From contig JBKBMG010000007.1 in assembly GCA_046295975.1 (NCBI GenBank), forward strand, positions 61,440 to 125,439: a stretch of 64,000 nucleotides of DNA. The letters are read 5' to 3'. How positions within the stretch are numbered: the stretch's first letter is position 1; each line of letters opens with the position of its first letter. Positions 37,816 to 47,032 of the stretch are shown piece after piece. Under the pieces are notes generated by a model, which was given only the letters and a program-made list of their open reading frames with translations, had not been told where the DNA came from and ran no database searches. The position numbers were made by a program, and so were the translations under genes. This DNA is from UBA2357 sp046295975. Its GTDB lineage: Bacteria > Pseudomonadota > Gammaproteobacteria > Burkholderiales > Rhodocyclaceae.

Positions 37816-38901
37816 GTGAGGACGCCTGAGCTGCGGACACCCGAGGCACCGATCGCCGATGTACGGGCCCCGGAGGTACTGATCCGTATCGAAGCCTTGT
37901 CCACCGTCTTCGGTCCCGACCCCCGCGGCGCACTGACAAGGGTACGGGCCGGCTGCGACAAGGCGCGGCTGCTAGCCGAAACCGGGCACACCCTGGCGCT
38001 CCACGATGTGAACCTGGAGATTGCGCGCGGCGAGATCTTCGTCATCATGGGCCTGTCGGGTTCGGGCAAGTCCACCCTGGTGCGCCACATCAACCGCCTC
38101 ATCGACCCGACCGAGGGACGCATCTGGATAGACGGCGAGGAGGTGCTCGGCCTGCCGATTCCTGCGCTGATCGCGCTGCGCCGCCACCGCCTTGCCATGG
38201 TGTTCCAACGCTTCGGCCTGCACGCCCACCGCCGGGTGGTCGACAACGTTGCCTACGGCCTGGAGGTGCAGGGCATGGACCCCGCCACCCGCCGTGCCCG
38301 GGCGCTCGAGTGGGTAGAGCGCGTCGGGCTGACGGGTTTCGAGTCGCATTACCCGGCACAGTTGTCCGGGGGCATGCAGCAGCGTGTGGGGCTGGCACGG
38401 GCACTGTGCGCCGGCACCGACATCATCCTGATGGACGAGGCCTTCTCCGCGCTCGACCCGCTCATCCGCTCGCAATTGCAGGCAGAGCTGTTGAAGCTGC
38501 AGGACACCCTGGGCAAGACCATCGTGTTCATCACGCACGACCTCGACGAAGCCCTGCGCCTGGGCAACCGCATTGCCATCCTGCGGGACGGCAGGCTGAT
38601 CCAGGTGGGCTCGCCGGACGACATTCTGCTGGCGCCCGCCGATGCCCACGTGGCCGATTTCGTGCGCGATGTGAACCGCGCCCGCGCCCTGCGCGTGCGC
38701 AACGTCCTGACCGCCTGGCCGGACGGGCACGCGATACCGCCGCCATCCCAGGCGGTCGACGCCGATCAAAGCATCGAATCCATCCTTCCCCGCCTCGTCG
38801 GGCGCACCGCAGCGCTGGCGGTCAGCCGTCACGGCGAGGTCGTCGGAGCGGTGTCGCTGGACAAGGTGCGCACCCTACTGGGTACAGCCGACACACCCTG
38901 A
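37816..38901 (+). CDS. glycine betaine-type ABC transporter ATP-binding protein (ProV-like)
   Basis: 361 residues with a GTG start one base after the permease stop; GGGAGG lies upstream. Walker A GLSGSGKST, signature LSGGMQQR, Walker B with LMDEAFSALDP, and switch His in FITHDLDEAL. The C-terminal ~80 residues are in the place of the CBS/regulatory domain of ProV but look shortened, retaining only AALAVSRHGEVVGAVSLDKV. The N-terminal ~25 residues are a nonconserved extension. It energises uptake of a compatible solute. Confidence 0.9.
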   Translation: MRTPELRTPEAPIADVRAPEVLIRIEALSTVFGPDPRGALTRVRAGCDKARLLAETGHTLALHDVNLEIARGEIFVIMGLSGSGKSTLVRHINRLIDPTEGRIWIDGEEVLGLPIPALIALRRHRLAMVFQRFGLHAHRRVVDNVAYGLEVQGMDPATRRARALEWVERVGLTGFESHYPAQLSGGMQQRVGLARALCAGTDIILMDEAFSALDPLIRSQLQAELLKLQDTLGKTIVFITHDLDEALRLGNRIAILRDGRLIQVGSPDDILLAPADAHVADFVRDVNRARALRVRNVLTAWPDGHAIPPPSQAVDADQSIESILPRLVGRTAALAVSRHGEVVGAVSLDKVRTLLGTADTP

Positions 38902-38983
38902 ACCCTAAACCCGCAACACGGGCCGCGAACCGAGCGCACAGGCACTGCAACGGGCGCTCAGGGAAGGCCGGGACGCGTCAGCA

Positions 38984-39763
38984 CTAAGGCAATACCGAGG
39001 CGGGGAATATCCGCCGCCACAGTTCGCTCATCGCCTCGGCGGCACTGATGCGCAAGCGGTGATCGACGATGTCGCTGACCTCGGTGGTGCCAGGGTTGAT
39101 CTCCACGGTCGGAACACCCGCCTCGCGCGCCCACCACACCGGCCCGGAGATGTAGGGAAACACGCTGGTGGTGCCAATGGAGACCACCAGGTCCACCCCC
39201 TGGGTGAGCACCGTCTCCAGTCGCGCCAGCTCCCGTTCCGGCAGCATTTCACCGAACAACACCACATCCGGGCGCAGCAGGCCACCGCACACAGGACAAT
39301 CGGGCGGCAGTTGCAGCCCGGAGAAGTCCGCCACACCGCGGGCATGATGACACTCGGTGCAGCGCAGCCTATGCACGGTCCCGTGGATTTCGATGAGGTT
39401 GCGCGACCCCGCCTGGCGGTGCAGGCCATCCACGTTCTGCGTCAGCACACAAACGCCCGGGCGCACCGCCTCAAGTGCGGCGATCACCCGATGCGCCACG
39501 TTGGGGCGGGCGCCACGGCAGTTCTCCTCGATCTCTGCGATGTACTTCCATGCCACCGCCGGCTGCTGCCGCATCATCTCGCCCGACAAGGCCTGCTCGA
39601 TGGTCAGGCCGTCGTCGGTCAGGCGTTCGTGATACAACCCGCCCACTCCGCGGTAGGTCGGCAAGCCGGAATCGGCGGAGATGCCGGCGCCGGTGATGAA
39701 CAGGGCGCGTTGGGCATCCGCCAGGTGGCGGGCGACGGCGTCGAGCCCCCGTGGGTCAGCCAT
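38984..39763 (-). CDS. Sir2-family NAD-dependent protein deacylase
   Basis: 259 residues. NAD-binding GAGISADSGLPTYRG, catalytic-region TQNVDGLHRQAGS and EIHGTVHRLRC (His as base), and the four zinc cysteines (CTEC and CPVC). It lacks the Tyr/Arg pair pattern of CobB-type desuccinylases in an obvious form, so deacetylase activity is the safer call. It removes acyl groups from lysines, regulating for example acetyl-CoA synthetase. Its start overlaps the end of the molybdopterin oxidoreductase by 8 bases, so the two are co-transcribed. Confidence 0.92.
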   Translation of the reverse strand: MADPRGLDAVARHLADAQRALFITGAGISADSGLPTYRGVGGLYHERLTDDGLTIEQALSGEMMRQQPAVAWKYIAEIEENCRGARPNVAHRVIAALEAVRPGVCVLTQNVDGLHRQAGSRNLIEIHGTVHRLRCTECHHARGVADFSGLQLPPDCPVCGGLLRPDVVLFGEMLPERELARLETVLTQGVDLVVSIGTTSVFPYISGPVWWAREAGVPTVEINPGTTEVSDIVDHRLRISAAEAMSELWRRIFPASVLP

Positions 39764-41981
39764 TCACTGCCGCGCCCGGTGTGCGCGTCCCTTGCGCGGC
39801 CGTCACCAAGCCGCTCGTCCCCGGGGCCGATCCCGATCCGCCCCCTGACTCCGACTCCACCACACCCGCGTCGGCCGTGGCGGCTTCCGCACCGTCGTCC
39901 GCGGGGGCGGGCACCACCTCGACCAGGCAGTCGTAAAGCGTCGGCCCGCCACCCATGTCAGTCAGCGCATCGGAGGTCACCGCGTTGGCGTTCTCCCCGT
40001 CACCGGACAGCTTGCGCCACCAGATGGACGGGCACACCACCAACCCGGGGCGCACCCGGTCGGTGATCACCGCCGCGGCGTGGAAGGCGCCACGGTCGTT
40101 GAACACCCGCAAGCGCTGGCCGGCGGCGATGCCCCGGGCGGCGGCGTCCTCGGGGTGGATCTCCAGCCGCGGGCCGCCTTCCTGGGCAAGAAAGCGCGGC
40201 ATGTTGGCGAAACTGGTGTTGAGGAAATTGCGTGCCGGCGGCGACAGAAAAGCCAGCGGATAGCGCGCGGTACGCTCGCGATTGCTCACCGGCGACTCCA
40301 GCGGCGGCACCCAGGCGGGCAGCGGATCCAGCCCCTGCTCGGCAAGCCGGGCGCTATAGAACTCGCACTTGCCCGAGGGCGTCGGAAAACCGCCCTGCGC
40401 GAAGGGTGCGAATGGTCGCGGCAGGTTGAGCCGCACCCAGCCGTGCGCCGCCAGCGCCTCCTCACTGAAACCCTGCGCACGCAGATCGCGACGGTTGAAC
40501 GCGACCGCGGCGATCTGCTCGTCGGACTCGCCCAGGGCCGTCTCGGTGAACCCCATGTGCCTTGCGAGCTGGCGGAATACCTCGGAGTTCGACCTCGCTT
40601 CGCCCAGCGGGGCGATGGCCGGCTGGTTGTCCACCGCGTAGTGATGGCCGTAGCTCTTGTGCAGGTCGCGGTGTTCGAGTTGGCTGGTGGCGGGCAGCAG
40701 GATATCGGCGTAGTCCGCGGTGTCGGTCTGGAACAGATCGTGCACCACGCAGAACAAATCCTCACGCTGAAACCCCTGGCGAACCTTGGCACCATGGGGC
40801 GCGACGGCCACCGGGTTGGCGTTGTATACGTGGATCGCGCGGATGGGCGGATCGGCCTGGGTGAGCAGGGCTTCGCCGATGGTGGACATGTTCACGTCGC
40901 GCGGCGGGAAACGCCCGGCGTCCGGATACAAGTCCGGCCGCTCCAGCGCCTGCTGGTCGACGGGGAAGTTGCCCGACGTCGACAGCAGCGCACCACCGGC
41001 CGGATGGCGCCACGCCCCGGTCAACGCCGGCAGACAGGCGATGTTGCGCACCGCCATGCCGCCGCCACGACAGCGATTGAGGCCGTAGTTGAGGCGGATC
41101 GCGCTCACCCGGGTCCGACCGTAGTCACGTGCCAGCGCGCGAATGGCCTCGGCCGGCAAACCGGTGAGTGCGGCGGCCCATTCCGGCGTACAGTCCGCCA
41201 CCCGTGCCGCCAGCGCGTCGAACCCCAGGGTATGGGCGGCGATGTAGTCGTGGTCGAGCAAGTCGTCGGCGATCAGCACCTGCATCATTGCCAGCGCGAT
41301 GGCCGTGTCGGTACCCGGCCACGGGGCGAGGTGCAGATCGCATTTCTCGGCGGTCGCGGTCCGCCAAGGATCGATGCACACCAGTCGTGCGCCACGCCGC
41401 TTGGCCTCCTGGATAAACCGCCAGCCGTGCAGGTTGGAGACCACCGGGTTACCACCCCAGATCAGGATCAGCCTGGCGTCGACGATCGCCTCCGGGTCCA
41501 TCCCGACCGAGGCCCCCACCGTCGCCTTCCAGCCAGCCGCACCGGCCGAGGCGCAGATCGTGCGCTCCAGCCGGGAGGCGCCGAGCCGGTTGAAAAAACG
41601 CATGTCCATGCTGCTGCCCTGGACGAAGCCCAGCGTGCCGCCGTAGTTGTAGGGCAGGATGGCACGCGGGTCGACGGCGGCGATTTCGGCATAGCGCCGG
41701 GCGATGGTGTCGAGCGCCTCGTCCCAGTCGATGCGCTGGAAACGCCCCTCCCCCTTGCGGCCCACGCGCTTCATCGGATACTGCAGGCGCTGATCCGAAT
41801 AAACACGTTCGAGGTAATGCGCGACCTTGGTGCACAGCGCACCGTTGGTGAAGGGGTGGTCGGCGGCGCCGCGGATCCTGATCGCGCGGCCGTCCCGCAC
41901 CGTGACCTCCATCGCGCAGGTATCGGGGCAATCGTGCGGACAGGCGGCCCGGACGATGCGGTCATGTTGGCCTGGATTCAT
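39756..41981 (-). CDS. molybdopterin-dependent oxidoreductase with N-terminal [4Fe-4S] site
   Basis: 741 residues. The cluster ligands Cys14, Cys18, Cys22 and Cys50 (CPHDCPDTC and ALCTK) show a C-x3-C-x3-C-x27-C pattern. The bis-MGD binding segments ILIWGGNPVVSNLHG, VYNANPVAVAPHG and the C-terminal molydopterin-dinucleotide domain (LEIHPEDAAARGI, VFNDRGAF) follow. No twin-arginine signal is present, so it is cytoplasmic. The substrate is unknown; related proteins are annotated only generically as DMSO-reductase-family enzymes. The last ~50 residues are an Ala/Gly/Ser-rich tail overlapping the Sir2 gene. Confidence 0.88.
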   Translation of the reverse strand: MNPGQHDRIVRAACPHDCPDTCAMEVTVRDGRAIRIRGAADHPFTNGALCTKVAHYLERVYSDQRLQYPMKRVGRKGEGRFQRIDWDEALDTIARRYAEIAAVDPRAILPYNYGGTLGFVQGSSMDMRFFNRLGASRLERTICASAGAAGWKATVGASVGMDPEAIVDARLILIWGGNPVVSNLHGWRFIQEAKRRGARLVCIDPWRTATAEKCDLHLAPWPGTDTAIALAMMQVLIADDLLDHDYIAAHTLGFDALAARVADCTPEWAAALTGLPAEAIRALARDYGRTRVSAIRLNYGLNRCRGGGMAVRNIACLPALTGAWRHPAGGALLSTSGNFPVDQQALERPDLYPDAGRFPPRDVNMSTIGEALLTQADPPIRAIHVYNANPVAVAPHGAKVRQGFQREDLFCVVHDLFQTDTADYADILLPATSQLEHRDLHKSYGHHYAVDNQPAIAPLGEARSNSEVFRQLARHMGFTETALGESDEQIAAVAFNRRDLRAQGFSEEALAAHGWVRLNLPRPFAPFAQGGFPTPSGKCEFYSARLAEQGLDPLPAWVPPLESPVSNRERTARYPLAFLSPPARNFLNTSFANMPRFLAQEGGPRLEIHPEDAAARGIAAGQRLRVFNDRGAFHAAAVITDRVRPGLVVCPSIWWRKLSGDGENANAVTSDALTDMGGGPTLYDCLVEVVPAPADDGAEAATADAGVVESESGGGSGSAPGTSGLVTAAQGTRTPGAAVNG

Positions 41982-42128
41982 GGTCGGATCGGGCTCGCGC
42001 CCGGAGTGGAGATCACTTAACTGAGCTCACGTCACTGCGCTAACGAAGCGGGCGTCACCGGGCGCAGGCACGGCACACGGAACTCAAGAAATCGGGGCTG
42101 CGAGCGCACCCCCGGTGCCATGCGCCGC

Positions 42129-42836
42129 TCAACGCCGCGAAAAACCGGATGCCAGCAACTCCGCATAGCGCTTTCGGTCGGCGGCGAAGCGTTCGCGCAA
42201 GGCGTCCTTCTCCGCGTCCTTGGAATCGATCACGCTGCGGTAGGCAGCCATCTCGGTATCGACCGAACGCAGCGCGTTCTCGAGTTCCCGCGGCATGTCG
42301 CGCCCCTGGTAGAACTCGGCTTCCTGCTCGTAGCGCTTGCGCTGCTCCTGCAGTTCCTGCTCGCGCAGGCGCACGTCCGCCACGCTGCGTTCGATCTCGG
42401 CCAGGGCGCGCGCCTCGCGCTCGTCTATGGCCTCGAGGCTGGGATAGGTTTCGAACAAGGCCTCGTCGAGGCGACGCTGCACCAGAAGGCGCGCCGCCTC
42501 CTCGCGTTCGAGGCGCTCGGCCTCGGCCCGGCGCGCCCGCTCCTCGCGGCTCAACGGGGCGTCTACGTAGCGGCGCACCGCGCCCTGAGGCGACATCTCG
42601 CGATAGGCGCGACCGAAACAGGCCGAGGGCAGGACATCGCCACAGATCGGGCGCCCGTTCTCGTCGTCACAGCAATAAATGGATTTGACCGCCTGGGCAT
42701 GGGCAGGCGTGGGGACTGCGAACAGGGTCGCGACAATGCCGGCGAGCAGCAGCATGGCGGCACCGCCGGTGTACAAGTCCAGGCGGCGCCACAGCACCAC
42801 AAGCGGTAATCGTTCAGCTGTCCTCGGCAATCCCAT
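42129..42836 (-). CDS. DUF4124-like secreted protein with long coiled coil
   Basis: 235 residues. A hydrophobic signal segment (about 28-47, ending AHAQA) precedes a short DUF4124-like domain (SIYCCDDENGRPICGDVLP, four Cys). A ~150-residue charged helix follows, rich in E, R and A heptads, probably a coiled coil. It is probably periplasmic. Start 42836 is chosen for its GGAG six bases upstream, although ATG 42755 would give a more usual signal peptide. It overlaps the end of pyrE by 23 bases, implying co-transcription. Function unknown. Confidence 0.72.
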   Translation of the reverse strand: MGLPRTAERLPLVVLWRRLDLYTGGAAMLLLAGIVATLFAVPTPAHAQAVKSIYCCDDENGRPICGDVLPSACFGRAYREMSPQGAVRRYVDAPLSREERARRAEAERLEREEAARLLVQRRLDEALFETYPSLEAIDEREARALAEIERSVADVRLREQELQEQRKRYEQEAEFYQGRDMPRELENALRSVDTEMAAYRSVIDSKDAEKDALRERFAADRKRYAELLASGFSRR

Positions 42837-43461
42837 AAGTACTCCGATAGGCCTTCACGGCATCCAGGTTGGCCGCCAGCTCGGGGCTGTCTGCAAGAAA
42901 CCCGATCAGGTCGTTCAGATTGGCAACCGCGACCACCGGCATGCCGAAGGTGTCGCGCACCTCCTGCACCGCCGACTGCGCGCCCTTGCCACGCTCCATG
43001 CGGTCGAGCGCGATCACGACGCCAGCGGGCTCGGCCCCGGCAGCCCTGATGATTTCGACCGATTCGCGTACCGAGGTTCCGGCCGAGATCACGTCGTCAA
43101 GAATCAACACCTTGCCCGACAACGGCGCGCCGATCAAGGTACCGCCCTCGCCGTGGTCCTTGGCTTCCTTGCGATTGAAGCAGAACGGCAGGTTGTGACC
43201 GCGCTCGGCAAGCCGCATCGCCACCCCGGCGACCAGCGGAATGCCCTTGTAGGCCGGGCCGAACAACATGTCGTGCGCCACACCGCCGGCGAGGATGGCT
43301 TCGGCGTAGAAGCCGCACAGCGCGCGGAACGACTCGCCATCGTCGAACAGGCCGGCGTTGAAGAAGTAGGGAGAATTGCGCCCGGCCTTGGTGATGAATG
43401 CGCCGAAGCGCAGCACCCCCTTGCGGCAGGCGAGGTCGATGAAGTCGCGGCTGAAGTCCAT
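42814..43461 (-). CDS. pyrE: orotate phosphoribosyltransferase
   Basis: 215 residues. The PRPP-binding motif VLILDDVISAGTS and the flexible-loop segment FNRKEAKDHGEGG are intact, as is FGPAYKGIPL. It joins orotate to PRPP giving OMP in pyrimidine synthesis. ATG 43461 (MDFSRDFID) matches the family start; the frame runs 8 codons further up. It diverges from xth, with 117 bases between the starts. Confidence 0.95.
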   Translation of the reverse strand: MDFSRDFIDLACRKGVLRFGAFITKAGRNSPYFFNAGLFDDGESFRALCGFYAEAILAGGVAHDMLFGPAYKGIPLVAGVAMRLAERGHNLPFCFNRKEAKDHGEGGTLIGAPLSGKVLILDDVISAGTSVRESVEIIRAAGAEPAGVVIALDRMERGKGAQSAVQEVRDTFGMPVVAVANLNDLIGFLADSPELAANLDAVKAYRSTYGIAEDS

Positions 43462-43538
43462 GTGTCGTCGGTGTGGTCGGAGCAACCCGAAGCCCCGCGC
43501 GGCGCGCCCCGCGGTTTCCGCCGGTGGCGGAATGGGGC

Positions 43539-43544
43539 TATAGT
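43539..43544 (+). promoter_or_regulatory. possible -10 of xth
   Basis: TATAGT lies 35 bases before the xth ATG in the short pyrE-xth divergent region. The best -35 (TTTCCG, 18 bases upstream) is poor. Confidence 0.35.
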
Positions 43545-43578
43545 CGATCGCTTTCGATACTGGTAATAGGTTCCGCGC

Positions 43579-44364
43579 ATGTTACGCGTCATCACCGCCA
43601 ACCTCAACGGCATCCGATCCGCCGAGCGCAAGGGCTTCTTCCCCTGGCTCGCAGCCCAGAACGCCGACTTCGTCTGCCTGCAGGAACTCAAGGCCCAGGC
43701 CGGCGACATGAGCGATGAAATGCTCGCCCCGGCCGGCTATCGCGGCTATTTCCACTACGCCGAGAAAAAAGGATACAGCGGCGTGGGCATCTACACCCGC
43801 GACGAGCCGGACAGCATCGTCGAAGGCCTGGGCGTACCGGAGTTCGATGCCGAAGGTCGCTATCTGGAGGCGACCCTGGGAAACCTGTCGATCATCTCGC
43901 TCTACCTGCCGTCCGGATCCAGCGGTGAAGTGCGGCAGGAAGCCAAGTTCCGCTTCATGGCGCATTTCTTCGAACACCTCGCGGAACTCGCCCGGCGCGG
44001 CCGCGAAGTCGTACTGTGCGGCGACTGGAACATCGCCCACAAGGAAGCGGACTTGAAGAACTGGAAATCCAACCAAAAGAATTCCGGCTTCCTGCCCGAG
44101 GAACGCGCCTGGCTGACCAAGGTGTTCGACGAACTGGGTTGGATCGACGTATATCGCCGCCTGCACCCGGACACCACCGACGAGTGCTACACGTGGTGGT
44201 CCAACCGCGGCCAGGCGTGGGCGAAGAATGTGGGCTGGCGGCTGGACTACCAGATCGCCACGCCGGCGATCGCCGCCACCGCCAACACCGCGGCCATCTA
44301 CAAAGCCGAACGCTTCAGCGATCATGCGCCACTGACCATCGACTACGCCTTCGAACGCGGCTGA
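43579..44364 (+). CDS. xth: exodeoxyribonuclease III / AP endonuclease
   Basis: 261 residues. Family residues are visible in order: ITANLNGIRSA (Asn), CLQELKAQ (Glu, metal), GYSGVGIYTR, CGDWNIAHKEADLKNWKSN (Asp/Asn), RLDYQIATP and FSDHAPLTIDY (Asp-His). It repairs abasic sites and trims 3' ends. The pyrE-xth divergent arrangement is common in proteobacteria. Confidence 0.95.
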   Translation: MLRVITANLNGIRSAERKGFFPWLAAQNADFVCLQELKAQAGDMSDEMLAPAGYRGYFHYAEKKGYSGVGIYTRDEPDSIVEGLGVPEFDAEGRYLEATLGNLSIISLYLPSGSSGEVRQEAKFRFMAHFFEHLAELARRGREVVLCGDWNIAHKEADLKNWKSNQKNSGFLPEERAWLTKVFDELGWIDVYRRLHPDTTDECYTWWSNRGQAWAKNVGWRLDYQIATPAIAATANTAAIYKAERFSDHAPLTIDYAFERG

Positions 44365-44429
44365 CCACGCCATCTGCGACGTCCACTGATCCGCTCGCGA
44401 CACGCCCGGGACGACCCGAAACCTGGCGT

Positions 44430-44457
44430 TTGCAAAGTGTAATGATTTTGCAATACT
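44430..44457 (+). promoter_or_regulatory. inverted repeat and possible promoter of the Pot-type operon
   Basis: TTGCAAA (44430-44436) and its exact reverse complement TTTGCAA (44447-44453) are spaced by 10 bases. The left arm doubles as a -35-like TTGCAA, with AATACT at 44452-44457 sixteen bases on. The -10 ends 99 bases before the ATG. An activator/repressor site overlapping the promoter is plausible. Confidence 0.45.
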
Positions 44458-44556
44458 GGATACCTAAGGTTCCCATTCCGTCCGAGTGGGGCCGGTTCCA
44501 CACGCGCACCTGCGCTCACATCGGTTTCGTGTTGTACCACCAACAGGAGCATGTCG

Positions 44557-45702
44557 ATGTCCGAGACCTCCAAGCCGGAAGGCTTCACCCGACGCCAACT
44601 ACTCAAGAGCGCTGCCGCCGGCGCGGCACTCGCTGCAGCACCGGCCATCGTCAGCCGGCAAGCGCTGGCCTCGTCGGGCGAGCTCAATCTCTATTCCTGG
44701 TCCGATTACGTCTATCCCGAGATGATCGAGTCGTTCGAGAAGGCGACCGGCATCAAGGTCAGGCTCAGCACCTACGGCACCAATGACGAAGTGCTGAACC
44801 GCCTGCGCGCCTCGCGTGGCGAGGGCTTCGACATCGTGATGCCTTCGGTCGGTTACACCCCCGCCTGGCTCGCCCAGGAACTGCTGATGCCGCTGGACGA
44901 AGGCAAGATCAACGTCGCCGGGGTCATCCCCTCGATGTGGGAAAGCTCCGCCCGTCTTGGTGCGGTGCACGAGGGCAAGCGCTACGCCGCGCCGTTCAAC
45001 TGGGGCACCGAGGCCCTGTGCGTGGATACCCGCGCGATCCAGCCGGTGTATGGCGAAGTCGGCTACGGCAGCCTGTGGCTGCCGGAGAACGCCGGCAAGG
45101 TGACCGTGCGCGCACATTCGGCACTGCTGGGCATCGGCCTGCATCTGGACGCAACCGGCGAGGTGTCCTCCAACCGCATGCTGGACACCTACGGCGACGA
45201 AGCCAGGATGCGCGAAATCTACGAGAAGCTGCTCGCCTTCGCGGTCAAGCACAAGAAGTCCATCGTGCAGTTCTGGTCCAACGCCCAGGAGACCGAGGCG
45301 GCCTTCACCCAGAACGGCGCCGTCATCGGCCAGACCTGGGACGGTCCGGCGATGCGCATGCGCAGCGACACCAGCGGCCAGATCACCTATCTCGCCCCCA
45401 AGGAAGGCGCGCTGACCTGGATGGATTCGATGGCCATTCCGGTCAAGGCGGCCAACGTCGAGCAGGCCTACGCCTGGATGAACTGGTACTACAACCCCGA
45501 GCACGCCGCGATCCACGTCCGCCTGTCGGGCTACAACAGTTGCGCGGCCGGCGCGGCCGAACGCTCGGGCGACGAGTACGCCGCCAACTTCGCCGCCGCC
45601 TACCCGGACAACGCGATCGACAACCTGTGGTGGTACCCGCCCGAGCCGGCCTGGTTCGCGCCCGCCCGCAACGAGTTCCGCGATCGTTTCCTGGCCGCCT
45701 GA
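44557..45702 (+). CDS. PotD-like polyamine-type ABC transporter substrate-binding protein (Tat signal)
   Basis: 381 residues. The N-terminus has a twin-arginine signal (FTRRQLLKSAAAG ... SRQALA), so it is exported folded to the periplasm. The mature part matches spermidine/putrescine-binding proteins: LNLYSWSDYVYPEMIESFEK, FDIVMPS, FNWGTEALCVD and WMDSMAIPVKA. Other members of this branch bind 2-aminoethylphosphonate or opines, so the ligand is uncertain. ATG 44557 is favoured over ATG 44551 because it lies 7 bases from AGGAG. It is separated from the ATPase gene by 250 bases containing stem-loops. Confidence 0.85.
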   Translation: MSETSKPEGFTRRQLLKSAAAGAALAAAPAIVSRQALASSGELNLYSWSDYVYPEMIESFEKATGIKVRLSTYGTNDEVLNRLRASRGEGFDIVMPSVGYTPAWLAQELLMPLDEGKINVAGVIPSMWESSARLGAVHEGKRYAAPFNWGTEALCVDTRAIQPVYGEVGYGSLWLPENAGKVTVRAHSALLGIGLHLDATGEVSSNRMLDTYGDEARMREIYEKLLAFAVKHKKSIVQFWSNAQETEAAFTQNGAVIGQTWDGPAMRMRSDTSGQITYLAPKEGALTWMDSMAIPVKAANVEQAYAWMNWYYNPEHAAIHVRLSGYNSCAAGAAERSGDEYAANFAAAYPDNAIDNLWWYPPEPAWFAPARNEFRDRFLAA

Positions 45703-45711
45703 GCGCGCCGC

Positions 45712-45779
45712 GCCTGCCCGGGGTCGCCCTCAGGCAGGCCGTACTTCGTAGCGCCCAAGGGGAACAACCCCGCGGGCGC
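45712..45779 (+). promoter_or_regulatory. tandem stem-loops between binding-protein and ATPase genes
   Basis: First stem GCCTGCC (45712-45718) / GGCAGGC (45733-45739). The second is strong: GCGCCC-aa-GGGG-aacaa-CCCC-gc-GGGCGC (45751-45779). No T-run follows. In other ABC operons such stems protect or partly terminate the binding-protein message so that it is made in excess. Confidence 0.5.
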
Positions 45780-45848
45780 CAGGCCACCGCCATCGCGGCA
45801 ATCAACTGTGGTTCGGGCCAGTTCGATCCAAGCCCGTTCAAAGGTTTT

Positions 45849-45884
45849 GCGCTGAGCGCCCTTCGAAGAACTCGGGACGAACGG
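45849..45884. repeat. REP-like repeat fragment, copy 2
   Basis: GCGCTGAGCGCC-CTTCGAAG ... GGGACGAACGG shares the CTTCGAA and CGAACGG words with the other intergenic copies. It is short and may be a decayed unit. Confidence 0.4.
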
Positions 45885-45952
45885 TATCGCGTGTTTCGTT
45901 GCCGGCCAGGCAGTCATCAGATCCACCTTCAATTCGAGCACCCGAGAACCGG

Positions 45953-47032
45953 ATGGGGAAAAACGTCGAGATCGAGCAGGTCACAATGCGCTTCGGCGAC
46001 TTCGTGGCCGTACGCAATGCCAACCTGAGCATCGAGGCCGGCGAGTTCTTCTCGTTCCTTGGCCCGTCCGGTTGCGGCAAGACCACGTTACTGCGGCTGA
46101 TCTCGGGCTTCATCGAGCCGAGCGAGGGCGTGATCCGCATTGGCGGCGCCGACATGCGCGGCATGCCGCCCAACCGGCGACCCACCGCGCTGATCTTCCA
46201 GAACCTCGCGCTGTTTCCGCTGATGACGGTGTGGGAGAACATCGCTTTCGGGCTGGAGGCGCGCGGCGTGGACCGCAACGCCCGCAAACGGCGGGCGCAG
46301 GAACTGCTCGAGTTGATCGCACTGCCCGACCAAGGCGACAAGCAGGTCTCCGAACTCTCGGGGGGCCAGCGCCAACGCGTGGCGATTGCCCGGGCGCTGG
46401 CGGTGGAGCCGGCCGTGCTGTTGCTCGACGAGCCGCTTTCGGCGCTGGATCTGAAGCTGCGCCAGCACATGCGCGCCGAACTGCGTGCGTTGCAGCGCAA
46501 GACTGGGGTGACCTTCATATACATCACCCACGACCAGGGCGAAGCGCTGACCATGTCCGACCGGGTGGCCGTCATGAGCCAGGGCGTGATCGAGCAGATC
46601 GGCACGCCGACCGCGATCTACAACGACCCGGTGAGCGCGGGGGTGGCGCGCTTCGTCGGCGAGACCAACGTGTTCGATGCGCAGGTGGCAACTCTGCACG
46701 ACGGCCACGCCAGCGTCACCACCCGCTTCGGTACGCTGCACTGCCGCAATCCCTGGCAGGTGGCGGCCGGCGCGCAGGCACAGGTGTTCGTCCGCCCTGA
46801 ACGCTGCCGCCTCGGCACCCCGGGCGAGGCCCGCAACCAGGTGCCGGCACAGGTGCTGCGGCTGGACTTCGAAGGGGCCTTTGCGAACGTGATGCTCGAG
46901 GCCGACGGCCACCCCCTCATGGTGCAGATGCCCAACCACGGCGAAGCCCGCCTGCCCGCGCCGGGTGACACCGCGACGGTGGTGTTCGAGGCCGACGACG
47001 CCCTGCTGCTCGGCGACACGGCCCGCCCATGA
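45953..47032 (+). CDS. PotA-like ABC transporter ATP-binding protein
   Basis: 359 residues. Walker A GPSGCGKTT, signature LSGGQRQR, Walker B with LLDEPLSALDLK, switch His in YITHDQGEAL, and a C-terminal TOBE domain (about 270-355) as in polyamine and related importers. ATG 45953 (MGKNVEIEQ) begins the homology; a TTG at 45899 is in frame but unsupported. Its TGA overlaps the permease ATG (47029-47032). Confidence 0.9.
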   Translation: MGKNVEIEQVTMRFGDFVAVRNANLSIEAGEFFSFLGPSGCGKTTLLRLISGFIEPSEGVIRIGGADMRGMPPNRRPTALIFQNLALFPLMTVWENIAFGLEARGVDRNARKRRAQELLELIALPDQGDKQVSELSGGQRQRVAIARALAVEPAVLLLDEPLSALDLKLRQHMRAELRALQRKTGVTFIYITHDQGEALTMSDRVAVMSQGVIEQIGTPTAIYNDPVSAGVARFVGETNVFDAQVATLHDGHASVTTRFGTLHCRNPWQVAAGAQAQVFVRPERCRLGTPGEARNQVPAQVLRLDFEGAFANVMLEADGHPLMVQMPNHGEARLPAPGDTATVVFEADDALLLGDTARP

